NCBI GenBank assembly: GCA_963775335.1
Contig: CAVZIJ010000002.1
Location: 372,001 to 436,000 of the forward strand
Reading direction: 5' to 3'
Source of the DNA: CAVQCX01 sp963775335
GTDB lineage: Bacteria > Pseudomonadota > Gammaproteobacteria > Chromatiales > Chromatiaceae
Length of the DNA: 64,000 nucleotides
The notes under the pieces were generated by a model that saw only the letters and a list, made by a program, of their open reading frames with translations, was not told the origin of the DNA and searched no databases. Each line of letters opens with the position of its first letter. Positions within the stretch are counted from its first letter, which is position 1. Below, piece after piece: positions 53,753 through 62,822 of this stretch. The translations under genes were made by a program, and so were the position numbers.

Positions 53753-54421
53753 TCAGGCCCCCTCGGCCTCCACGGCCATCATCGCCGAGAGCACTGCCAG
53801 GCGCTCGGGCGTGGGCATCGCCTGGTAGCGCTGTGCCCAGCTGGCCGCCTTGCGCTTGATGCGCTGGCGATCGGTGAAGTTCTTACCGGCAAAGCTGGGC
53901 CAGAAGACGCGGTCCGGGGCGAAGTTCAGCCACAGCTTCTCAGTGCGCACCCCGGCCTGGTTCATGACCTGGATCTCGAGCTGGCCCCAGTCGCCGAGCT
54001 GCTCATCGTACAGCGCCGAGGGGTAGCCGGAGAGGATCACCTTGCAGGGCAAGCCCTTGAGCAGCGCCAGCAGCTCAAGATGATCTTGCTCCTGGTAGTC
54101 GAAGCGGTAACGTCGCCCCGAGCTGCGGGTATGATGCAGGTAAGGCGGATCGCAGTAGACGAGCTCGCGTCCCCGATACTCGTACTCGCGCAGAAACCGG
54201 TGAGCGCAGCCGTGGATCTTCTCCACCGGGTAGTCGCATTGAAACCGAGCCAGCGCCCGCGCATTGAGATCGATGGCGACATTGCGCAGCGCAGGCGGCT
54301 TGCGCTTCATGATCGCCCCGCCACCCAGATGGGTCTCGATGTAGGTATCGTGTGGCGGCATCAGGGCGATAATCGCCTGGCACAGCCCGGAGGTCGCCTT
54401 CGATCCGAAATATGCGCCCAT
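53753..54421 (-). CDS. D12-class DNA N6-adenine methyltransferase (passenger gene)
   Basis: The product has 222 residues. The start MGAYFGSKATSGLCQAIIAL and IETHLGGGAIMKRK form the SAM-binding motif (here H-L-G-G-G in place of F-x-G-x-G). VYCDPPYLHHT is the catalytic DPPY motif. The C-terminal third lacks a clear extra target-recognition domain. It is 23 bp upstream of the transposase gene in the same direction, within the same terminal repeats, and under the same promoter. It probably methylates element ends or host DNA. A role in controlling transposition, as for Dam on IS10, is conceivable but unproven. Confidence 0.9.
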   Translation of the reverse strand: MGAYFGSKATSGLCQAIIALMPPHDTYIETHLGGGAIMKRKPPALRNVAIDLNARALARFQCDYPVEKIHGCAHRFLREYEYRGRELVYCDPPYLHHTRSSGRRYRFDYQEQDHLELLALLKGLPCKVILSGYPSALYDEQLGDWGQLEIQVMNQAGVRTEKLWLNFAPDRVFWPSFAGKNFTDRQRIKRKAASWAQRYQAMPTPERLAVLSAMMAVEAEGA

Positions 54422-54454
54422 CTTGGTTGATCCGCGTCGAGGTCTCGGATCAAA

Positions 54455-54483
54455 ACCATAGTGTTTAGGCGCTATGATGTCAA
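54455..54483 (-). promoter_or_regulatory. Sigma-70-type promoter for the methylase-transposase operon
   Basis: On the minus strand a perfect TTGACA (54478-54483) is followed after 17 bases by TATGGT (54455-54460). Transcription would start near 54448, about 27 bases before the methylase ATG at 54421. No other promoter of this quality was noticed in the element. Confidence 0.78.
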
Positions 54484-54565
54484 GCGTTTTGTTCTATCTG
54501 ATCGTATTTAAAGATGAGAAAACCCGAGAGACCCCGTAGGAGGGGGTGAGTAGTTACGTTCCTGG

Positions 54566-55196
54566 TCGCTATGAGCTTGTCGCTTCGTTTAGGTCGCGGC
54601 TAGCACAACACCATCGGTTGTCACAAGGGGGCAAACCGCTTGCGGCCAAATATCCGCGGGTTTTGAGCGCCATCCATATCCACCGGAAACAAAGAAGCAC
54701 CACATTGACAGAGGTCACGATGGCGCCCGTTGAACCCAATGTTGCATGAATTTTTCCCGTAAACGTGTTGCCGCCGCTTGAGGCAAATTTCAAGCAGTTT
54801 CAGACACGTTTCTTATCTGCACCGCTGGTAGGGTAATCGCAGGTCCGGGGTCATAACCGATCGGCCGATAATTCACGCTGTTCCTCGCCCGTGCACCGAG
54901 CATTTTTCCAACGCCGGGATTGAGTTGGCTGCGAAGTACGCCGATGGCGCCTGCCGCGCGAACTCGAACATCTGGTGCTGCAACGCAGCCGTTCTAGCCG
55001 TACCGTTCTCCCCATTCGAATCAGCTGCCGCTGCGCTCACCATATTTCTCGACCCTTCATTACGATAAAGTTTCGCTGTTGCCCGCTTAGCCGCATAGAG
55101 GAACTTATGCCATCGGAAAGACGCGGGCGAAGCGCTTACCTGTTTTTCTCCGCCGTGTGTAACTATGCGCCGGATAAGCCGGAAGCTTTCGGTACG
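54566..55196. other. 631-bp intergenic stretch, no gene recognised
   Basis: Short frames occur on both strands (for instance 54569-54793 on the minus strand, with KFASSGGNTFTGKIHATLGS) but none belongs to a family I recognise. The sequence is AT-richer than the rfb region, like the genes that follow at 55-59 kb. Confidence 0.4.
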
Positions 55197-56237
55197 TCAA
55201 CCCATCAAAGGGGATAAACGTGGTCCGTAGCGATGTCCCCGTAAATAGCTTGCTTTCCGTAGAAAAAAACACGCCTGATCGCCGTCCTCTAACCGGTTTA
55301 GCTCCTTAGCCCTTCCCTCATAGTCACGAATCTGCTCCGGCGTGAACATGCTAGCCTCTGGATGTTGCCAATGCGACATACGGTCCCGCAACGGTATACC
55401 TCTCAAGTACTGTTCGCTACCCCAGAATTGTAAACTCGTCGAGTCAAATATTATGTCCTCTACCGCAAACCCGGCAGATTCAGCCATGATTTTCATACTC
55501 TTGACGGTGTGCAACACCAGGTGGCGCGGAGCGTCAAATTGCACCCAGTGCACTCCGTATTCTCTCCAAGCGAACGTCCCTGCAATCGGGATCCTGATCA
55601 ACACCATTCCCCCATCATTTAATCTCTCTCTCATAGCGCTCAGAATTCCGTAATGGTCGCTCATGTGCTCGAGCGAGTGATGTGCCATGATTAAATCGAA
55701 TGCCCCTTCAACGCTACCAATTTCACACCGCTTAATGTGAACGGGACCTATGTCACCGGCAGGATTCGAGAGATAACGGTCGATACCGGTCAAGTTACGG
55801 AATCCACACCTTGCCATTTCGCTCAGCCGATATCCTTGACCGCAACCAACATCGAGCACACTTGATCGCAGGTTAAGCCCCCTCCCCGAAAACCATTCTA
55901 TCCATGACCCGAGCCCGAGAAATCGCTTGAACCTGTTCGGCAGCCAGAAAAGAACGTTCCTGCTGGCCAACGTAACGGCTGTCACACCAGACGACATAAA
56001 CCCGGCCTTCGGCGTCTGATCGTAACCAGACACTACCCGATCAGCATGGTATTCTCGGGGATAGTATCTTTCTAAATCCTTCGGGATATCGCGAATCTGT
56101 ATGCACCCACACCGGGAACACTCCACATACTCGAATTCCGTTCTCCAACCGAACATCATCTCCTGAGCGACATAGTTAGTATTTTCGCTCCGATTTCCGC
56201 AAACCCTGCAATCGACCACCTTTGCTTCGTCGCTCAT
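55197..56237 (-). CDS. Class I SAM-dependent methyltransferase with N-terminal zinc ribbon
   Basis: The product has 346 residues. CRVCGNRSENTNYVAQEMMF and ECSRCGCIQ form a CxxC...CxxC zinc ribbon at residues 10-47, as in sugar C-methyltransferases and related enzymes. SVLDVGCGQGYRLSEMARCG is motif I. LIMAHHSLEHMSDHYGILSA and LNDGGMVLIRIPIAGTFAWR follow. A W-V-Q-F-D-A-P-R-H-L-V-L-H block is typical of this subgroup in capsule loci. Base composition is visibly more AT-rich than in the rfb genes, suggesting later acquisition. Confidence 0.85.
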   Translation of the reverse strand: MSDEAKVVDCRVCGNRSENTNYVAQEMMFGWRTEFEYVECSRCGCIQIRDIPKDLERYYPREYHADRVVSGYDQTPKAGFMSSGVTAVTLASRNVLFWLPNRFKRFLGLGSWIEWFSGRGLNLRSSVLDVGCGQGYRLSEMARCGFRNLTGIDRYLSNPAGDIGPVHIKRCEIGSVEGAFDLIMAHHSLEHMSDHYGILSAMRERLNDGGMVLIRIPIAGTFAWREYGVHWVQFDAPRHLVLHTVKSMKIMAESAGFAVEDIIFDSTSLQFWGSEQYLRGIPLRDRMSHWQHPEASMFTPEQIRDYEGRAKELNRLEDGDQACFFLRKASYLRGHRYGPRLSPLMG

Positions 56238-56404
56238 CTAGCCACCATTACTTAAATACCGGGAAGATCAGCATCTCCTAGTGTCGTGCCGTCTTTGCTA
56301 AACCATCCCGCAACCCACCCAAGTTTGGCGTCGTCTCCTACGCGAACCCGCCCCCTTTAACTATCAGATCACATTAGCCACCTCCGGCCCTCTGATGTCG
56401 ATAT

Positions 56405-57643
56405 CTATCGGAAGCTTTCCCAATACCCTAATACCGCTTCTATAGCGTCGCCCAAGGCATCATCCCAGTTTCGCGGTATCGCGATCTCTCCGGTAACGTC
56501 TGCCGTCCCTTCCTTATACGCCCGCGCGGCCTCGCCGAGAGCCTCTGCTACGCTTTCTGGCTTCGCATCAGCCGCTACTATGTTAGCGCTAAGTCCGCTT
56601 AGCTTTTCTTTGGTCTTCACGTCGAAAGTATTCGTCACCACTTTTGCCCCACACACGGCGCCTTCTAACGGAGGATAGCTCGTGTGCGGGGACAACATAA
56701 GGGACAGCAAGATATCCGTCTCCCTCATCGAAGCGGCGTAGTCTTCGTAGCTCTTCCAGGTCTGATTTCTGAGAGTTGCATTTCGACCGAGATTCAAGTC
56801 TGCAATACGCTCCCCCATCGAGACAAACCGCCACCGTTTGTCAGAAAATGCTCCTGCCTTAATAGCGATACGTAGCGCGTCGAGCCCAATCGCGAAGAGG
56901 TTACGAGGCCGCGATGGTCTCGCATAGAACAGTAGTTTACTCGGGATTTTGTTTCGGGCCGGTTCCGGAAAGAATTTTGTGCGGTCTACGGCTGGCTCGA
57001 ACGTTACCGTTTCTCGGATAAATTCACTTTTCGAAAATCTCCCAATGCGATGCGTTCGAAAAAATTCTAGCAGAAGCCCCTCGTTAACAACAGCCTGGAA
57101 ATTCATAGAATACGTCTGAAGAGCCGATGAGAACTCTGTCGACCACGGGTAAAATGCGGGCTCATAGTCTTGTATTACATATAAAAATCGGTTTCTCCTT
57201 ATCTTCTCCATAGCTCTTTCCGCGACGTACGCGGTTGGCCAGAATGTCGCGCAGAACCCGTCGTAACCTCCTATCTCGAACGGACTCTCTCTCGGGTCAA
57301 TCCCACAAAACTCAATATTTCTTTCCAGCAGCGATTCGCCGATGATCGATTTTAGGTGACGGTACAACAGAGACTTTTCACGTTCTGGCGGACCCAAGCA
57401 CGACAAATACCGGATCCGCACTCCTTTTTGCGCCGCGCGGGCCGTCAACTGAAGAACGGTATTCGGTCCACCGGTCATCCGGGAAACCGAAAGCGATGGA
57501 AGCAAAACGTTTAAGGCTGGCCTGCCGCTTAGAACCGGACGAACATCAAAGCGGACTTGGTCGATAAGCTCCAGAGCCTCCGACCGTCGCGGTTCTTGCG
57601 CTTTTGCTCGGCTCGTTAGCCGATGAAGAAACCTTAAATGCAT
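56405..57643 (-). CDS. WsaF-like rhamnosyltransferase (GT4)
   Basis: The product has 412 residues. LNVLLPSLSVSRMTGGPNTV and FLYVIQDYEPAFYPWSTEFS are the signature segments of the WsaF N-terminal domain, and KLLFYARPSRPRNLFAIGLD with LSLMLSPHTSYPPLEGAVCG belong to the WsaF C-terminal domain. WsaF transfers L-rhamnose from dTDP-L-rhamnose in S-layer glycan synthesis. The complete rfbABCD set of this window could supply that donor. There is no membrane segment. It is AT-rich like its neighbours. Confidence 0.83.
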   Translation of the reverse strand: MHLRFLHRLTSRAKAQEPRRSEALELIDQVRFDVRPVLSGRPALNVLLPSLSVSRMTGGPNTVLQLTARAAQKGVRIRYLSCLGPPEREKSLLYRHLKSIIGESLLERNIEFCGIDPRESPFEIGGYDGFCATFWPTAYVAERAMEKIRRNRFLYVIQDYEPAFYPWSTEFSSALQTYSMNFQAVVNEGLLLEFFRTHRIGRFSKSEFIRETVTFEPAVDRTKFFPEPARNKIPSKLLFYARPSRPRNLFAIGLDALRIAIKAGAFSDKRWRFVSMGERIADLNLGRNATLRNQTWKSYEDYAASMRETDILLSLMLSPHTSYPPLEGAVCGAKVVTNTFDVKTKEKLSGLSANIVAADAKPESVAEALGEAARAYKEGTADVTGEIAIPRNWDDALGDAIEAVLGYWESFR

Positions 57644-57728
57644 GTCTTCCTGTCCCTATGACGACTCATTTTTCGACCACATCTCCCATGGTACCGGTTA
57701 CCGCCGTGATGTGTCTACGCGCGTTTAG

Positions 57729-59225
57729 CTAGTACTCTTTGGAAAAGAGCCTGCTACCGCTTATCACATCCCAAATGATATTTCGATTAAACCACAACGC
57801 CAAGGGCCCGTATACAATAATGCCGACTCCTACAAGCCCACAGAATCGCTCCACGGGAGGGGCCGTATTTAACATGGTGGTGTCAAATAGCGTCATCGCC
57901 ACCAACATCGCAGCCGCCGGGAGAATCACTCCCCGGAGGCTGTTGACGAATTCCGATACCTTCATTCCGACTAGCCCAAAGCATAAACGCCAAGCGGGAT
58001 ACGCCAAAATGACGATAACAGCAGTGTGCGCGGTCGCGACGCCGAAGATCCCCCATCGAAGCCCTACGATAACAGCGGCGACGAGGATTAAGCTCTTAAC
58101 AATATTCCAGCGAAATAGCGTCCTTGTTGCACCTTTTGCTTGGAACAAGGCTCCTTCCATAGCAGCCAGTGGCGTTAGTGCTGCCACAGGGGACAAGATG
58201 CTTAGGAGAGTCGCTGCGGGCCGCCATGCTGAACCAAACAGAAGCGCGACTAGTGGCTCCGCAGTCGCGCCCAACCCGAGCAGTGCGGGGAACGCGATCA
58301 AAGATACAATTGTTGCCATCTTGCGATAGAGTTCTCGCGTTTTAGCGTCGCTCTGCTGAATTCTGGCTAGGGCGGAGAACATTACTCGAGAAATGACTTG
58401 AATCCCCGCTTGCAAAGGAAATAATAATATTCTATAGGCCAGCGCGTAATATCCCAGTTGGTCGGCGCCCAAGTATCGGCCGATGAGAAATCTGTCAAGA
58501 TTGCGGCTTATGTACACGATGAGGCTAAAGCCGGTCAGATTAAGTGAAAACCCGGCGACCGACTTTAGATCGGCCGTTGAGTACGACCACAACGGGCGCC
58601 AACGGCTAATCGTCCATAGCGCGATAACTCTGACCGTTTCACCAGTAACGGGCTGTATTACGAGACTCCACTCTTTGGCGCCACGCTCTGCCGCGTATAT
58701 CGCTGCAGTAGCGGCAACGACGGCGGCTCCGGTCTCAATCACTCCCAGTTCGCGGAATTGGAATTGGCGCTGCATTAGACTAGCCGGGACAATTCCAAAG
58801 GAGCTAATGAGAAACGTGACGGAGAGAGCACATACGAACAACTGGAGGTCCGGCTCGCGGAACGCGGTCGCTATTTCCGGCGAGGCCGCGATTACGCCGA
58901 CAAAGGCAGCAAAACCCATTGCCAGGTTTGTCCAAAACGCGGTCGCGAGCAAGGTCGAAGTCACGGATTCTCTTTGGATGAGAGCCGCGCCGATGCCAAG
59001 ATCTCCAAAAACAGAAAGCAGGGCCGTTACGGCAGTGGCCATTCCCAGCAGGCCGAACGCCGTGGGCGCGACCAGGTTCGCCAATGTGGCTGTGGCCACC
59101 AGATTCACCACTGCGCGGCTCAGGAAGGTCGCCCCCGTCCAAGCGATCGCGTGCTCAATACGTGCTCGAAAGCTTTTCATCGTGCGAATACGGCGCCTTC
59201 TAGAAGGGAGCAACTCATAGGACAT
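57729..59225 (-). CDS. Second lipid-linked oligosaccharide flippase (Wzx/PST type)
   Basis: The product has 498 residues from the ATG at 59225. An in-frame ATG at 59180 (MKSFRARIEHAIAW) is the start more usual for the family. It has about 12-14 hydrophobic segments. LVAPTAFGLLGMATAVTALL, ISRNLDRFLIGRYLGADQLG and LLFGSAWRPAATLLSILSPV are PST-type landmarks. It is the first gene, in direction of transcription, of the AT-rich group flippase, WsaF-like transferase, methyltransferase. A second export system next to the one at 43172 suggests two glycans or a merged locus. Confidence 0.88.
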   Translation of the reverse strand: MSYELLPSRRRRIRTMKSFRARIEHAIAWTGATFLSRAVVNLVATATLANLVAPTAFGLLGMATAVTALLSVFGDLGIGAALIQRESVTSTLLATAFWTNLAMGFAAFVGVIAASPEIATAFREPDLQLFVCALSVTFLISSFGIVPASLMQRQFQFRELGVIETGAAVVAATAAIYAAERGAKEWSLVIQPVTGETVRVIALWTISRWRPLWSYSTADLKSVAGFSLNLTGFSLIVYISRNLDRFLIGRYLGADQLGYYALAYRILLFPLQAGIQVISRVMFSALARIQQSDAKTRELYRKMATIVSLIAFPALLGLGATAEPLVALLFGSAWRPAATLLSILSPVAALTPLAAMEGALFQAKGATRTLFRWNIVKSLILVAAVIVGLRWGIFGVATAHTAVIVILAYPAWRLCFGLVGMKVSEFVNSLRGVILPAAAMLVAMTLFDTTMLNTAPPVERFCGLVGVGIIVYGPLALWFNRNIIWDVISGSRLFSKEY

Positions 59226-59350
59226 TGCCCCGAACCGATTAGCAAGAACGATCTAATTGGTGTAACCATCCCCTGGCAACCGCGGGGGCTTTCGGTATGT
59301 TAATCGCTCAACGCGGCTAAACAGGGTCGTTAACGCGGCCCCGAGATCTG

Positions 59351-59373
59351 TAGGCCACCTTAAAGGTGGCCTA
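59351..59373. repeat. 23-nt hairpin at the 3' end of the IS200-type relic
   Basis: TAGGCCACCTT and its complement AAGGTGGCCTA are separated by one base, an 11-bp stem that overlaps the stop codon of the relic. IS200/IS605 elements carry such hairpins near their ends, where the Y1 transposase recognises single-stranded DNA. It may also act as a terminator for the flippase-side transcript. Confidence 0.6.
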
Positions 59374-59764
59374 TCAGCGGCCGCAGGCTCATCTGGTCCG
59401 GGCGATTGTCCTCGGCCTCCTGGTTTCGGATGCACTCTCGGATCAGCGCCTCATCTCGACCGACCGTCGAGACAAAGTATCGCCTCGCCCAGAAGTGCTG
59501 CCCAACAACATTGCGCTAGCGCTCTCCGTACACCCGAGCCAAATGGATTGCGCTCTTGCCCTTGATATACCCGATCACCTCCGACACCGCACACTTTGGC
59601 GGTATCGCGACCATCATGCCCACGTGGTCCGGCATCAGGTGCTTTTCTTCGACCCAACTCTTCTTCAGCTCCTCATACAGCGTCCTGCGACGGCATTTGG
59701 GGATAAGCGCCACACAATATTTGCAGTCCCACCACGTGTGACATTGGCTCTCGTACTCGTCCAT
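59360..59764 (-). pseudogene. IS200/IS605-type Y1 transposase relic with deletion and amber codon
   Basis: The ATG at 59764 has an AGGAG site and reads MDEYESQCHTWWDCKYCVAL. HLMPDHVGMMVAIPP follows, in which the usual His-x-His (HVHMM) has become HVGMM. About 25 residues expected between YEELKKSW and VEEKHLMPDH are missing. An in-frame TAG at 59516-59518 interrupts the protein after YGER. The same frame then continues with NVVGQHFWARRYFVSTVGRD to a TAA at 59360. Three lesions show a dead element. Confidence 0.85.
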
Positions 59765-60692
59765 CGGAATTCTCCTATTCATGTGCTCTGGCGGCTCACG
59801 ATGTGGAGTTTCCCCGATGGACTCCCAGAAATGTCAAACGTCTACTGCGACCCCGTTAAAGCCGGGAGTCTCCCTCCATAGGCTAAAAGTTTTCGACGCT
59901 CGCCGCGCGCCATGGAGAGCGAAGCGAAGGCGCGTAGTTTCCGGTAGGCGCGGGCGTATGGCCGGAGTTCGCGTAGGGGCCGTAGTCCGGGAACCGACGC
60001 AGGCCATATGCAAGCGCATCCGACACGCGGTCAAGCCATTTGCGGTAGTGGTGCGAAGCCGGTATCGAGCTTGCGATGATGTCGGCGTAGCGCCACGGAC
60101 GCAGGGCGAACCGGGGCTCGAAGGCGGTCGCCGAGCGCAGCCATTTTGGGGACTTGGATGTCCCAAGATGTATCCCGAGCGCGGCGACACTCCTTGCACC
60201 GGCGGTTCACTCGGGTTCATCTCGGTGCTTCATACGTCACAGGTCGTCGGCCCCCCGTTCCGCCAGCGCTTTCCACCGTGGCGGAGGTCATTGCAGCTTC
60301 GGGTGGTCAGCGGCATCGTGCTGCAGTGAAGGGCCGGGGGACCCCCCTTATGTCTGGTGGAGTCGACAGTTGATCCTCCTTTGTCAGAGTGCGTCGTCAA
60401 GCACCAACCGCTACGTGAAGCAGGGCAGCTCCGTTGCCGGCCGCGCCCCATGCCTCGTAGTTTGGGGTAACGCGGCGCGGTGGCTTCGTGGATTACGCGC
60501 CACGGACTAATCTCGTCTATCTCTGCAAAAACTTCTCGTGGTGTGTGACCCCGCGGAATCGTTGGAAGGCTTCGCCACCATGGATCTTCTGGCGGGTTCG
60601 GGGCCGTGTTTCGAGTCGCAGGTCGGAATAAAGCACACCATCCGAGATTCGGCGGGTGAGTCAGATTTCCCAAGATTGCTCGTCCAAACGCT
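59765..60692. other. 928-bp intergenic stretch, no gene recognised
   Basis: Overlapping open frames on both strands lack family resemblance. A GC-rich dyad, AAGGGCCGGGGGACCCCCCT (around 60330-60350), could be a transcription terminator. I looked for a group II intron and for a protein-coding relic and saw neither. The left part may contain the 5' end of the IS200-type relic. Confidence 0.4.
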
Positions 60693-62822
60693 TCATGGAA
60701 CCAGTATCTTGTACCGCAAATATACCGTATCGTCCGCATCGTTGTTCGACGACCAGATCCAGCTCGCCGTTGAGCTGCTCGGGAAGCCCGCCACGTTCTT
60801 AGCCCAGGGCGAGACCCCATAGACCCCGTAGCTGCTCGCCCCCACCCAGCCACTGTCATCAAAAACCACGGCCTGCCAGCCCGTCTGTAGCGCCGTGGAG
60901 ACCTTCCAGGAGCCGTCGCTCACCACCTTGCTGCCATCGGGCAGCGTCAGCTCGGCAATCAGCGCCGCTATCCCACCGGTGTCCATCCCCTTGACCGCTA
61001 CCACGTTCGCCCCTGACTGCAGCGCCAACGTGTAGCTGCTCGCTTGCTTCCAATTATCAGCGCTACCAATCAGCGCCCCGTTGAAATACACCTGATTGGC
61101 ATTATCGGTGCTGATGATCAGGCTTGCCTGCCCGACCGGTGCCGGGTCGATCGTGATCGACAGTGCCTGGCTCGCCGTCGTCCCCGCGTTGTCCGTCACC
61201 TCTACGCTGAAGCTGCTCGCACCCTCCACCGTGGGGGTGCCGTAGATCTTCCCGGTGCCTCCATCCAGCGCGAGCCCTGCCGGCAGGCTCCCCACCACCG
61301 ACCAGCTGTATGGCGCACTGCCCCCACTCGCCGTCAGCGTCTGGCTGTAGGATTGACCGACCACACCGCCCGGAAGGCTTGTCGTACCGATGGCGAGCGG
61401 CGGCGTTCCATCATAGAAGCTGTAGCGAACATATACCGTATTGTCGGCATCGTTGTTCGACGACCAGATCCAGCTCGCCGTTGAGCTGCTCGGGAAGCCC
61501 GCCACGTTCTTAGCCCAGGGCGAGACCCCATAGACCCCGTAGCTGCTCGCCCCCACCCAGCCACTGTCATCAAAAACCACGGCCTGCCAGCCCGTCTGTA
61601 GCGCCGTGGAGACCTTCCAGGAGCCGTCGCTCACCACCTTGCTGCCATCGGGCAGCGTCAGCTCGGCAATCAGCGCCGCTATCCCACCGGCGTCCATTCC
61701 CTTGACCGCCACCACGTTGACCCCAGCCTGCAGCCCCAACGTGTAGCTGCTCGCTTGCTTCCAATTATCAGCGCTACCAATCAGCGCCCCGTTGAAATAC
61801 ACCTGATTGGCATTATCGGTGCTGATGATCAGGCTTGCCTGCCCGACCGGTGCCGGGTCGATCGTGATCGACAGTGCTTGGCTCGCCGTCGTCCCCGCGT
61901 TGTCCGTCACCTCTACGCTGAAGCTGCTCGTGCCCTCCACCGTGGGGGTGCCGTAGATCTTCCCGGTGCCTCCATCCAGCGCGAGCCCTGCCGGCAGGCT
62001 CCCCACCACCGACCAGCTGTACGGCGCACTGCCCCCACTCGCCGTCAGCGTCTGGCTGTAGGATTGACCGACCACACCGCCCGGAAGGCTTGTCGTACCG
62101 ATGGCGAGCGGCGGCGTTCCATCATAGAAGCTGTAGCGAACATATACCGTATTGTCGGCATCGTTGTTCGACGACCAGATCCAGCTCGCCGTTGAGCTGC
62201 TCGGGAAGCCCGCCACGTTCTTAGCCCAGGGCGAGACCCCATAGACCCCGTAGCTGCTCGCCCCCACCCAGCCACTGTCATCAAAAACCACGGCCTGCCA
62301 GCCCGTCTGTAGCGCCGTGGAGACCTTCCAGGAGCCGTCGCTCACCACCTTGCTGCCATCGGGCAGCGTCAGCTCGGCAATCAGCGCCGCTATCCCACCG
62401 GTGTCCATCCCCTTGACCGCTACCACGTTCGCCCCTGACTGCAGCGCCAACGTGTAGCTGCTCGCTTGCTTCCAATTATCAGCGCTACCAATCAGCGCCC
62501 CGTTGAAATACACCTGATTGGCATTATCGGTGCTGATGATCAGGCTTGCCTGCCCGACCGGTGCCGGGTCGATCGTGATCGACAGTGCCTGGCTCGCCGT
62601 CGTCCCCGCGTTGTCCGTCACCTCTACGCTGAAGCTGCTCGCACCCTCCACCGTGGGGGTGCCGTAGATCTTCCCGGTGCCTCCATCCAGCGCGAGCCCT
62701 GCCGGCAGGCTCCCCACCACCGACCAGCTGTATGGCGCACTGCCCCCACTCGCCGTCAGCGTCTGGCTGTAGGATTGACCGACCACACCGCCCGGAAGCC
62801 TCGTCGTGCCGATCGCCAGCGG
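60693..62822. repeat. Three tandem 711-bp coding repeats in the S8 protease gene
   Basis: Units span about 62112-62822, 61401-62111 and 60693-61400, with an exact 711-bp period (237 codons). Units 1 and 3 share diagnostic variants (ALQSGANVV, MDTGG, VEGASSF) that differ from the middle unit (GLQAGVNVV, MDAGG, VEGTSSF). The last unit is shortened at its end, where VYLRYKILVP and the stop replace VYVRYSFYDG. Confidence 0.92.

Larger units (their letters stand above)
52274..54557 (-). mobile_element. IS66-family element carrying a DNA adenine methylase, 2284 bp
   Basis: The terminal inverted repeats are GTAACTACTCACCC at 52274-52287 and its exact complement at 54544-54557. The octamer GTTCCTGG lies directly outside both ends (52266-52273 and 54558-54565), which is the 8-bp duplication typical of IS66. 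Inside are only a TnpC-type transposase and a D12-class methylase. tnpA and tnpB are absent, as in the ISBst12-like branch. Both genes read leftward from a promoter near the right end. Confidence 0.9.

Noticed and set aside
59765..60692. Possible group II intron or RNA gene
   Set aside because: No domain V-like hairpin, no reverse transcriptase frame and no conserved 5' end were found by eye.
60230..60862. A 210-residue minus-strand frame after the protease gene
   Set aside because: Its start is an out-of-frame reading of the 711-bp repeat. The rest has no resemblance to a family.
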